Assembly (NCBI GenBank): GCA_902537235.1
Contig: CACBAO010000007.1
Coordinates: 18,531-82,530 of the forward strand
Source: an uncultured Alphaproteobacteria bacterium
GTDB taxonomy: Bacteria > Pseudomonadota > Alphaproteobacteria > Rhodobacterales > Rhodobacteraceae
Length of the DNA stretch: 64,000 nt
Direction: 5' to 3'
This document shows positions 55,459-62,613 of the stretch, in pieces; the stretch's first letter is position 1; each line of letters starts with the position of its first letter. A model generated the notes under the pieces. It was given only the letters and a program-made list of their open reading frames with translations. It had not been told where the DNA came from and ran no database searches. Both the position numbers and the translations under genes were made by a program.

Positions 55459-56310
55459 TTAATTACCCCCTTCCGAAATAGCGCTAAGAGGAAATTTAAA
55501 TAAAGCCTGGGCCTCATTATGAGGTTCCTCTCTTACGGGAGTGTCTTCTCTAACGGATTGGAGCTGTGCCTCTATTATTTGTGCCCATTTTAGATCCTGA
55601 TAATCCTCCGGCTTTTCACGAAGATTACTTATCGCCTGTGTAATGATTGGAACATAAAAAGAATTTAACACGCTTATCTTAGTATCAGCACTGCTCCACA
55701 TGCCGTTAATTTTCCTGTTAAGGGCTCTTCCTGTGCTCACTTCAATGTACTGCGATTGGGTATCTAGCGATACAGTGTATTCACCATCTTTTAGATCTTC
55801 ACTTATACTTATAGAAACAATTGATCGCGCATTTCGATAATATTCTTTGTGAATAAATGCTCTGTATGTGTATGACTGTGCAAGGATATTACCTTTTTCC
55901 GCTAAAAACTTTTTGTACCCAAATTCCTCATTTATTTGCGCACATTCCAGTTCAAAGTTTTCGATGCATTTAATAAAAATTGAAAACTCTGTATTCCCAT
56001 GTAGCAGATCTGCTTTGATTTTTACCGATCCACTTTTATCAGATAGTTTGAAAACATCGGTAAAAAACGTTTCTCTGCAGGAAATCATTAATAAAAGCTC
56101 AGCTTTATTTTCTTGAACTGCTTTTTCTAACGCTGGAACAAGCTGAAATAAGTCATACTCAATAAGCACAGTATCAGCGGCCGCCGGTGGTATGCGTGAA
56201 AGCAATTCCACTTGAAAATTCCAGCCTACGTAATCAGCGTTTTCAATCTGATCGTTTTCAGACGGTCTTAAGACAGGGTATCCAAAAGATTTATAGGGTT
56301 GATATTTCAT
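55459..56310 (-). CDS. Unknown protein between GHKL ATPase and DUF6339-like gene (283 aa)
   Basis: Soluble, mixed alpha/beta protein with no signal peptide. It has acidic and aromatic conserved-looking blocks (YKSFGYPVLRPSENDQ at the start, then an LIEYDLFQLVPALEKAV region). I do not recognise a family. Its ATG overlaps the GHKL stop (TAATG) and its stop abuts the next ATG, so it is tightly coupled in a three-gene operon. That implies a shared complex or pathway with the ATPase. Confidence 0.65.
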   Translation of the reverse strand: MKYQPYKSFGYPVLRPSENDQIENADYVGWNFQVELLSRIPPAAADTVLIEYDLFQLVPALEKAVQENKAELLLMISCRETFFTDVFKLSDKSGSVKIKADLLHGNTEFSIFIKCIENFELECAQINEEFGYKKFLAEKGNILAQSYTYRAFIHKEYYRNARSIVSISISEDLKDGEYTVSLDTQSQYIEVSTGRALNRKINGMWSSADTKISVLNSFYVPIITQAISNLREKPEDYQDLKWAQIIEAQLQSVREDTPVREEPHNEAQALFKFPLSAISEGGN

Positions 56311-58274
56311 TAGTTACCACTCGCTGCTACTGCTAATCCGCCTTGAACCGGATTTTGAAGCTGAATTTCTATCTTTAATTTATTATCTGTAAAATGGCTT
56401 TCTTTTACCTCAATATATCCGTCAGAAATTTCACCAATTGAGGAAGATTTCAAGTTAGTAATCCGAACTTTTACGTCAAGGCCTAGTTCAAAAAGTGAAA
56501 TTTGTCCGTTAAATGGTTTCTTTGCACTTAGATTAATTATAAACTCAGTGTTATTTCCAACAATTCTCTGATGGCTTAGTCTTATTTGCTTTTTATCACC
56601 AGTATCATTTCTATTACCAGTGCCACCTTTTCCATCTCCTTCACCAGGACCATCACCGCCGCCGCCGCCACCACCACCGCCGCCGGTTTCGGGATTACCG
56701 CCATCTTCGCCGCCATCTGTCTCTCCTAAACCAATTTCAATTATTGGATCTTTCCTAATTTTTAAAGGTTTTCTTACAAGTCTAAACGGGCTATTAGGAT
56801 CAACTTCATCAGTTACAGCAACAGAGTCTGGGTCTATATTATCCGTATCATGAAAGTACTCTCCAAGCTCAGAAACAATACGCTCGTCTTCAACTTCGCC
56901 GGGAGCCACTTCCTCAACCATCCGTCTGAGCCATCGGCTGAGCTTATCCAGTGCAGCCCTCCCTTTTTGTTTCAGAGCTTCTGGCATTTGATCGATATCA
57001 AGAGCATTATGCTGAGGAGGTTCCATCGCTCTTAGTAGTTCGTTTCCTTCTAAACTCAAAATTTCAACAACACCTACAAAATCTTTAATTGTATGGGTAC
57101 GATATCCGGGATCCCATAATCCCTGACGCCCCTGTGATTTTATTTTTTCCGTTATTTTCATATTTTTTCTTAAAAAACATATGCTTCTAGGCGAGTTTTC
57201 TTTAACTAAAAGCCTCAACCTGACCGTTCCTAAATCTTCAATATCTCTCTCTTTTACAATAACATCCGCATTATTTTCGGACAGACACTGATAATACCAA
57301 TCTGCATTTGTGAGAGCTGCAAATCTATCATCTGCTTCGTATTTTTTTATCTCTTCATTAATATATTCATTATTGAAGAATTTGCGTGGTTCATTAATTG
57401 TATCCCGATTGATTTCTAATTTTATTTTTTCTCTTTGAATATTGTCGGAAATTTTAACCTTTAGTTTTCCTCTGCTTAATGCACCAAAAAATTCTGAAAC
57501 TACATAACCACCTAAGATGTGTACCCAGTCATGATCAGGATCGAAGGTGAAGCAAGGTACAGAGATGGTGGACCCTCTTTTTTCCCTTCGTAACCAAGCA
57601 AAATTGTCGTTAGGAAGTTCTTCTAAGGGTCTGAAGTCTTCAGTGCCCCAAAAACCTGTTCCATTCATACACCCTTGAATGCCTTCGTCTGCTTTTCGGC
57701 TCATCAACTTACATCGGCCTTGATACAGTTTTTTAAGAGAGCCGTCATTCTCCTTCCAGCATGTGGACACATAAATTGTTCTCAATGGTGACGTTGCGAG
57801 TGGTGCAGCTTTTCCTAATCCATGAGACCCGCCCCTATCTGCTGCGTTGCCAGTGCTCCCGGTAGCATAGATGTATCTATTGAAGGGTTTGGACCAATCA
57901 TTGGCAACATACTCCATTCCGGAGGTATTGAAATCTTCTATCCTAAGCGTTTTAATATTTGCTTTTTTAGAAGCAGCGTATGCTTCTTCAATTTCTTTCA
58001 GACGGTCTGCACCCTCACTTGCTATAGGGTTTTCAGATAATATTACTTTCAACACATCTCTAATTTCATCTAACCCCGGGATACATTCTCTCGGTAAGTC
58101 GTCTAAGGAAAAGTTTACCTCAACGGGGCTTCCGGATTGGTTTATGTCAGCATCCAAACTGTTCTGTATTATTTCTCTAGCAAGATTTTTTAAAATGTTA
58201 GTTCTAAATTCTCGTACACCCGTGTCATTCCAGCCGTCAAATTGATTTGACTCATTTATTTGAAATTTCCACAT
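56310..58274 (-). CDS. GHKL (Hsp90/MutL-like) ATPase with poly-Gly linker
   Basis: The 654-aa protein has the Bergerat-fold motifs: N box AREIIQNSLDA (Asn38), G1 IEDFNTSGM (Asp114, Gly119), and G2 GGSHGLGKAAP (149-155). This resembles MORC/MutL-type ATPases linked to restriction clusters. After the transducer-like middle part comes a low-complexity Gly run of ten near residue 540-560, then a C-terminal beta-rich domain. GGAG lies 8 nt before the ATG. It heads the leftward operon with the 283-aa and DUF6339-like genes. Confidence 0.88.
   Translation of the reverse strand: MWKFQINESNQFDGWNDTGVREFRTNILKNLAREIIQNSLDADINQSGSPVEVNFSLDDLPRECIPGLDEIRDVLKVILSENPIASEGADRLKEIEEAYAASKKANIKTLRIEDFNTSGMEYVANDWSKPFNRYIYATGSTGNAADRGGSHGLGKAAPLATSPLRTIYVSTCWKENDGSLKKLYQGRCKLMSRKADEGIQGCMNGTGFWGTEDFRPLEELPNDNFAWLRREKRGSTISVPCFTFDPDHDWVHILGGYVVSEFFGALSRGKLKVKISDNIQREKIKLEINRDTINEPRKFFNNEYINEEIKKYEADDRFAALTNADWYYQCLSENNADVIVKERDIEDLGTVRLRLLVKENSPRSICFLRKNMKITEKIKSQGRQGLWDPGYRTHTIKDFVGVVEILSLEGNELLRAMEPPQHNALDIDQMPEALKQKGRAALDKLSRWLRRMVEEVAPGEVEDERIVSELGEYFHDTDNIDPDSVAVTDEVDPNSPFRLVRKPLKIRKDPIIEIGLGETDGGEDGGNPETGGGGGGGGGGDGPGEGDGKGGTGNRNDTGDKKQIRLSHQRIVGNNTEFIINLSAKKPFNGQISLFELGLDVKVRITNLKSSSIGEISDGYIEVKESHFTDNKLKIEIQLQNPVQGGLAVAASGN
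56655..56685. repeat. CCG/CCA triplet tract encoding poly-Gly
   Basis: A GC-rich triplet array (ccgccgccgccgccaccaccaccgccgccgg) lies in otherwise AT-rich DNA, inside the GHKL gene. Triplet slippage here changes Gly number but keeps the frame. It marks a flexible linker between the ATPase part and the C-terminal domain. Confidence 0.8.
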
Positions 58275-58346
58275 TTAAATTCTCCTATTGACGTTCATAA
58301 TTAAAACTAAAAAAGAGTCACTCTGTAAAGCCTCATTTTGTTGTGT

Positions 58347-58682
58347 TCAGAACATGGCCGACAGCAATTGCAGATAATTTGGAGAGACATTAGATTTCAG
58401 GTACCAGTCCGCATAGACTGCGAAATAAATGATCCACTCGTCTATTCTTAATGTATATAAAATTATGGTGAATAAGAAAATACGGTCAATCCTAATACCA
58501 AATAGTTTGAACTTGTGCGTTTCCGGTATTGAATTGCTTATCCTTTTTTCTTTATCTGCAAAAAGAGGGGTTCCGGTGTTTATATTCGAAAAGCCCACTG
58601 ATTGATCCAGCTTTGAGGAAACGGGACTAACTTTGTTTAGTGTGCTGGTTCTGCTTTTTGGATCTCTAAATAACATTTCCAT
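58347..58682 (-). CDS. Small one-helix membrane protein, function unknown
   Basis: About 111 aa from the ATG at 58682 (GAAAGG just upstream; an earlier start at 58715 lies inside the upstream gene). One predicted membrane helix follows a charged region (RIDRIFLFTIILYTLRIDEWIIYFAVYADWYL). Its start overlaps the end of the upstream 112-aa membrane gene, so the two are coupled. No family recognised. Confidence 0.45.
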   Translation of the reverse strand: MEMLFRDPKSRTSTLNKVSPVSSKLDQSVGFSNINTGTPLFADKEKRISNSIPETHKFKLFGIRIDRIFLFTIILYTLRIDEWIIYFAVYADWYLKSNVSPNYLQLLSAMF

Positions 58683-59004
58683 TCCTTTCGTCTCTCTGCA
58701 GTCTAGGCTTTTCAAAGTTATTTTTTTGCCGAGCGCTTATCCATAAAATAAAGAAAAGTACTATCAGCGCTGGCTGAAGAATTATAAAAACAATTATATT
58801 CAAAAGATTGTATCCAAGGCCTGTTATCTCTCCGCCTAATTTGAGTATCTCAACACAAAACCAGAATAATTGATCAACCCAATACTGAAATGAGACATCT
58901 TTTGCGTTCATGATGGTATTTATAGTGTGGAGTGCCTCTTCGGCATTGCCTTTAAGTGTATCAATTATCTCTGGCTTTTTTGGGGGGAATGCTGTGATAT
59001 TCAT
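58666..59004 (-). CDS. Small membrane protein, function unknown
   Basis: The 112-aa protein has a soluble N-terminal half (about 1-60) and one long membrane segment (YNLLNIIVFIILQPALIVLFFILWIS), then a basic tail (RQKNNFEKPRLQRDERNG). It lies 23 nt downstream of the 74-aa gene and overlaps the next small membrane gene. It looks like part of a three-gene island operon. No family recognised. Confidence 0.55.
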   Translation of the reverse strand: MNITAFPPKKPEIIDTLKGNAEEALHTINTIMNAKDVSFQYWVDQLFWFCVEILKLGGEITGLGYNLLNIIVFIILQPALIVLFFILWISARQKNNFEKPRLQRDERNGNVI

Positions 59005-59027
59005 TTATATCCTTTCTAGTTGGTTGT

Positions 59028-59252
59028 TTAATCTAAGGTAAATCGCTGCTTTCTATTTTTTTTTTCAGCTGTATTGAATTTTTCCCTGGAAATACGCAAT
59101 TGTTCGCGCAGCTCTCCAAAAATCTTCTCAATGTCTGCATTTGAATATTCATAATAGGTTCGGTTAGAAAGATTGCCGATAAGCTGTATTTCTTTAATAG
59201 CTTTGTTAACTCTTCCTGTAGCTAGCCTTACAAACTTTTCTCTTTTGCTCAT
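59028..59252 (-). CDS. Small plasmid/island-type helical protein
   Basis: The 74-aa protein contains RVNKAIKEIQLIGNLSNRTYYEYSNADIEKIFGELREQLR, a pattern common to small proteins on plasmids and islands. Its function is not known to me; it could be DNA-binding. First gene of the leftward small-gene operon, divergent from the 124-aa gene. Confidence 0.65.
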   Translation of the reverse strand: MSKREKFVRLATGRVNKAIKEIQLIGNLSNRTYYEYSNADIEKIFGELREQLRISREKFNTAEKKNRKQRFTLD

Positions 59253-59403
59253 ATGATATACCTGCTATTCAATTGATGTGTAAAATATACATTTACCAAT
59301 TATATATCATATAACAAATATATATGCAATATATTAATTATATTGATCTTATATATAAAATATGAGAGAAATGTATTTTATTTAGAAACAGGAGAATCAC
59401 TTT
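59253..59403. promoter_or_regulatory. Very AT-rich divergent promoter region
   Basis: The 151 bp between divergent small genes are almost pure A/T with alternating TA runs. ATATGATATA (59252-59261) and TATATCATAT (59303-59312) are inverted copies 41 bp apart. AGGAGAA lies 10 nt before the 59404 start. It is a likely two-way promoter with an operator; no protein can be assigned. Confidence 0.4.
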
Positions 59404-59778
59404 ATGAATAGTTATCAGTTAAAACTCTTGAATGAAGAGCTTGCTATTAGAGTTACCCCTTCAGTCGGGTTAGATAAAAAATGGGATGGTGGGCTAAACT
59501 TTAAGATTGAAACCTGCTCAAAAAGTCGGTTGAGCGTTGATGATCAAGAAAAGTTATTCACCTTTATGCAGATGCTTATGGCTGTTCCTGAACTGATTGA
59601 TACTGATGATGATATTAGGGATCGCCTCTGGGATGTAGTGCAGATAAATGAAAGGGAACACATGTTGAGCTCAAGGAGTCAAAGTGAAAAAAGAGCACAA
59701 AATAAATCTTCGCGGAAGAAAGCAAAGCCCGAAGTTATAAAATTCAGTGATTACAAAAAACCTAAGGAAAACAATTAA
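59404..59778 (+). CDS. Unknown island protein (124 aa)
   Basis: An acidic, helical protein with a basic C-terminal tail (SEKRAQNKSSRKKAKPEVIKFSDYKK). There is no membrane helix or recognised motif. AGGAGAA precedes the ATG. It heads a rightward operon with the half-HsdS and two small genes. The stop codon lies within the first arm of the interlocked inverted repeats that follow. Confidence 0.5.
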   Translation: MNSYQLKLLNEELAIRVTPSVGLDKKWDGGLNFKIETCSKSRLSVDDQEKLFTFMQMLMAVPELIDTDDDIRDRLWDVVQINEREHMLSSRSQSEKRAQNKSSRKKAKPEVIKFSDYKKPKENN

Positions 59779-59829
59779 ACCCAATCCCCTCATACATAGG
59801 TTTGGGTTTATATTGGGAGTATGAGGGGA
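59776..59829 (+). promoter_or_regulatory. Two interlocked inverted repeats over the half-hsdS start
   Basis: TAAACCCAA (59776-59784) pairs with TTGGGTTTA (59802-59810). TCCCCTCATAC (59785-59795) pairs with GTATGAGGGGA (59819-59829). The arms alternate A-B-A'-B', so the two stems (9 and 11 bp, both perfect) cannot form fully together and behave as alternative hairpins. The second 3' arm covers the ATG at 59821. This looks like an RNA switch or attenuator for the downstream gene. Pairing is seen directly; the switching role is inference. Confidence 0.6.
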
Positions 59830-60429
59830 CTGCTTGAGAGCAAGAAACATACCAAAAATAAAAAGAAAGATCGGATAAAAATGACAAGGTTCAGAAAAAT
59901 AGAAAGCATAAGTTTAAGCAATGAAGAATTTTTCGAGATTAAGAAGGGCAGGTTTTCTAAAAAGGGCATTGACTATGTAGAGCGTTCAGTGGATTTGATA
60001 GATCCAGTCCCGCACGTAATGCCGGTTGAATTAAATAGGTTTTCTATATTTTCATCTTTATCGCAGACCCGTTTTTGTCTCAAGAAAGATCACGCCGATC
60101 GTTTACAAAGGCTGGTCCCTGAGAGATCTATTCTGCTCTCGACTATTTCTTCTAGTCTTGGCAAAGCCTCTTTATGCATAAACCCAGTATCAATAAATCA
60201 ATTCGTTGTAGGGATTATTATAAAAGATAAGTCTATACTTCTTCCGCGCTATGTCCTTTATATGGCTGGCAGCGCACGCACTCAATTGCATCTCATGGCA
60301 AAGGGCGGGGTAGGGCATGTAACTTTCAATGAGATATTATCTTTATCTATTCCATTATTGAACCTGGAGAGGCAAAGAGAAATCATAGAAAAATTTGAGA
60401 ACACAGCCAGGCCGATGGAAAGAACATGA
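59821..60429 (+). CDS. Orphan half-HsdS-like target-recognition protein
   Basis: The 202-aa protein resembles one type I specificity (HsdS) target-recognition domain plus conserved helix: ILLSTISSSLGKASL, VLYMAGSARTQLHLMAKGGVGHVTFNEILSLSIPLLNLERQREIIEKFE. The GHVTFNEILSLSIP and LERQREIIEKFE tail are typical of HsdS repeats. No HsdM or HsdR is visible in the window. Starts at 59821 (inside the inverted repeats) or 59881 (CGGA 7 nt upstream) are both possible. It may pair with a host or plasmid system, or act as a decoy or DNA-binding regulator. Confidence 0.68.
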   Translation: MRGLLESKKHTKNKKKDRIKMTRFRKIESISLSNEEFFEIKKGRFSKKGIDYVERSVDLIDPVPHVMPVELNRFSIFSSLSQTRFCLKKDHADRLQRLVPERSILLSTISSSLGKASLCINPVSINQFVVGIIIKDKSILLPRYVLYMAGSARTQLHLMAKGGVGHVTFNEILSLSIPLLNLERQREIIEKFENTARPMERT

Positions 60430-60659
60430 CAATTTATAGGTTTGACTGGAAAGATATAATCTATGGAAGAGTGGAAATAGAAGCGTCATCAGGACAGGAG
60501 GCGCACGACAAACTAATGGGTATGCGTATTAAAGATTTGCTTCACATATCGCAGTTTAATTCTGACAACAATGAAAGATCGATCAGATTTGCCGACGCTG
60601 GCAACCAAGTTGAAAATATGGATGCCGACGAATGGAATAAGCTAAAAATGGATCTTTAA
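60426..60659 (+). CDS. Small unknown protein (77 aa)
   Basis: Acidic 77-aa protein (TIYRFDWKDIIYGRVEIEASSGQEAHDKL) with an alternating beta/alpha look. Its ATG overlaps the half-HsdS stop by 4 nt (ATGA), so the two are translationally coupled. No family is recognised; a partner or inhibitor of the HsdS-like protein is possible. Confidence 0.5.
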   Translation: MTIYRFDWKDIIYGRVEIEASSGQEAHDKLMGMRIKDLLHISQFNSDNNERSIRFADAGNQVENMDADEWNKLKMDL

Positions 60660-60683
60660 GGTTATAATAAAAAAAGGAAATAG

Positions 60684-60851
60684 ATGACGCTTATAAGATA
60701 CATTCGGATTTTCGTGCTCTTATTGAAGTGGCTTATTATAAAGTTCGAGGTTTGGCTAATTGACCCAATGAGTGATCGCAAACGATCCATTGTCATGAAT
60801 ATACTCCTTATTTTTTGTTCTGGATTGGCTGCAGAGTTCAGTAAAAATTAA
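60684..60851 (+). CDS. Small membrane-associated protein (55 aa)
   Basis: MTLIRYIRIFVLLLKWLIIKFEVWLI is a basic-hydrophobic first helix, and a second helix (SIVMNILLIFCSGLAAEF) ends near the stop. AGGA lies 6 nt before the ATG. It is 24 nt after the 77-aa gene and last of that operon. Function unknown; small membrane-active proteins are frequent in phage-defence and island operons. Confidence 0.45.
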   Translation: MTLIRYIRIFVLLLKWLIIKFEVWLIDPMSDRKRSIVMNILLIFCSGLAAEFSKN

Positions 60852-60880
60852 ATTACTTTTTTAACCGAATAATGACGGAT

Positions 60881-60903
60881 AGAAAAAGGGCGCCTAAGCG
60901 CCC
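60881..60903 (-). terminator. Intrinsic terminator for the 60909 gene
   Basis: GGGCGC-CTAA-GCGCCC at 60888-60903 forms a 6-bp GC stem. On the minus strand it is followed by a TTTTT run (60883-60887). It sits 5 nt after the stop of the leftward 121-aa gene and between converging transcription units. Confidence 0.7.
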
Positions 60904-60908
60904 CAAGA

Positions 60909-61274
60909 TTAATGCAGGTATAGATCACGTGTGAAGGCTTTTTTCCTGCACCCTAATTCTATTAGTGTGCTTTTTTCTATTCTATCACATCGTGATGACC
61001 AAATAATTTCATGATGCTTATAAACTAGCATGTCGTGATAGATTTCATACTGAAGAAAAGATTTTGAAAAAGGCAATATGTTGAGATAGATCTCATGGAG
61101 ATCAGTAGCAGGAAATATTGCCTCTCCCCCCTGTTCAAAAAAAGACAAAAGCTGTCTTAGCTGTTGGGTAGGTAGAACCTCCTTAACAAGAGCTGGCTCA
61201 TAAACAAGCGAAAGGCGATAATCCTCTAGCTGGTACTCGCAAGAGATTGGGTAGATGAATTGATCTGGTGTCAT
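60909..61274 (-). CDS. Unknown protein (121 aa) at the island end
   Basis: Soluble, mixed alpha/beta 121-aa protein. GGAG lies 7 nt before the ATG. It contains a LRQLLSFFEQGGEAIFPATDLHEIYLNILPF region, and no motif that I recognise. It is the last gene with island-like features before the region at 61.3-61.5 kb. A GC-rich terminator follows it. Confidence 0.45.
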   Translation of the reverse strand: MTPDQFIYPISCEYQLEDYRLSLVYEPALVKEVLPTQQLRQLLSFFEQGGEAIFPATDLHEIYLNILPFSKSFLQYEIYHDMLVYKHHEIIWSSRCDRIEKSTLIELGCRKKAFTRDLYLH

Positions 61275-61526
61275 TAACTTCTCCTTATCTTAAATGTCAA
61301 AAAGCAAATAGCCTCCGTTAATAAAGGCCAAGAGCTACAGATAATTTGAAGTTGATACTGCGTGGTACCACTACCAATCCCCCGTGTCAATATACTTTGT
61401 AACTTGAAGATAAAGTGCTCTTTAAAATTGAACTTTTAAAAAAAAACGATATACTAAGAACAGGCATTTAAATACCAACTTGTGCGCCTTGACATTGGGT
61501 CTAAAGCACTAAAGCGGAGAAAAATC

Positions 61527-61748
61527 ATGGCAAAAATCAAATGGAAGAAACTCAAAAAAAACGATCGGGTTTTTCAACAGGGATTCATAATCTCATCTCC
61601 AAATCGTTTTAAAGACGAGAGGAAAAGTCAAGATAATAACAAAAAGGAGCTTCTTTTTATGGAACCATTTAATGAAAAAGAGCCTGAAGACCAATTAATT
61701 CAAAGACTGATAAAGAGCCTTAAAAAAATTGGCCTCAACATAAAGTAA
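61527..61748 (+). CDS. Small basic protein (73 aa)
   Basis: From the ATG at 61527 with GGAG 8 nt upstream, an ORF of 73 aa with a lysine-rich start (MAKIKWKKLKKNDRVF) and an acidic middle. A longer frame start at 61482 is less likely. No family recognised. The 61275-61526 gap before it holds no gene; it contains TGCGTGGTA at 61359. Confidence 0.45.
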   Translation: MAKIKWKKLKKNDRVFQQGFIISSPNRFKDERKSQDNNKKELLFMEPFNEKEPEDQLIQRLIKSLKKIGLNIK

Positions 61749-61766
61749 GGGGATTCAGCAAAAAAC

Positions 61767-62342
61767 TTATGGGTTGCCTACTATAGGATTTTTAGGTTCA
61801 AAGGCATAAAAATGCATGCTTGTAATTCTATTTGTACGGTAACCCGTACCCTCTTTTTTTTGGGAAATAGTGTTAGTCAGGCGGACTCTACCATTGTTAA
61901 AGCTTCCGCTGCATAATTGAATAGTTTGGTTGCTAACGGAATAAATAGAGGGTTTATTGCAATTCCATGAGTTGGAAACAAACCAATTATCATAAGAATA
62001 TTTATACAGACTAGTAAGTTGCTTCTTGTCGAGGTCATCAAAGGTAAAAACAATGTGACGTAGTCTTCTGTTATATTTTAAAAATGCAAAGTCGAATACT
62101 AAAGCGATTGAGGCTTCATTTTTTTGAAAAGGCTCAAATGTAAACTCACAACCATCAGCATTTATACTTGCGTTAAGTTTTGTTTCATAATTGATTTTTT
62201 TACAGTGCTGTTCCAGGACATTTATTGCTTCTTTTCTCCTCATATCAAAAAAGAAATCACCCCAAATAGTTATTTTTTCATTTGAAAAAGATGGCTGGAA
62301 AAGAATTGATAAAACTAAAGCGCATAAAAACAGTTTTTTCAT
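61767..62342 (-). CDS. Secreted protein with signal peptide, function unknown
   Basis: About 191 aa from the ATG at 62342 (a start at 62363 would add seven residues before the signal). MKKLFLCALVLSILFQPSFSN is a clear signal peptide. The mature part has six or more Cys, with WNCNKPSIYSVSNQTIQLC near the end, suggesting disulfides. It is probably periplasmic. It converges on the 61527 gene. No family recognised. Confidence 0.6.
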   Translation of the reverse strand: MKKLFLCALVLSILFQPSFSNEKITIWGDFFFDMRRKEAINVLEQHCKKINYETKLNASINADGCEFTFEPFQKNEASIALVFDFAFLKYNRRLRHIVFTFDDLDKKQLTSLYKYSYDNWFVSNSWNCNKPSIYSVSNQTIQLCSGSFNNGRVRLTNTISQKKEGTGYRTNRITSMHFYAFEPKNPIVGNP

Positions 62343-62613
62343 GGCGTGAAGATACATAAACATTTGTTTTATTCAAAAGCTTTTCGAAATTATAAATTAC
62401 CTCATTATAGCTATAATGATCAAAAATAATGATATCTATCTTTACTGTAAGTTTGGAGAACAAAATAGCTTAGGTTAAATAAATCGTCCCCTATTTTTGT
62501 TCCATGCTTACTGTAAATACTTAGACACTATAATCATTTTCATAATAAGTTTTTTCTGCTTTTAGAATTCAATTTCAGTTATTCCTTTTTGTTTTAAAGT
62601 GATATGATTATTT

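Noticed and set aside
55868..56116. 82-aa rightward frame
   Set aside because: Antisense to the 283-aa coupled gene; no start signal or motif.
56620..56853. Proline-rich 77-aa rightward frame
   Set aside because: Antisense of the poly-Gly triplet tract in the GHKL gene.
59252..59312. Inverted ATATGATATA copies as a strong operator
   Set aside because: The whole stretch is alternating A/T, so such matches arise easily by chance; noted only within the promoter region.
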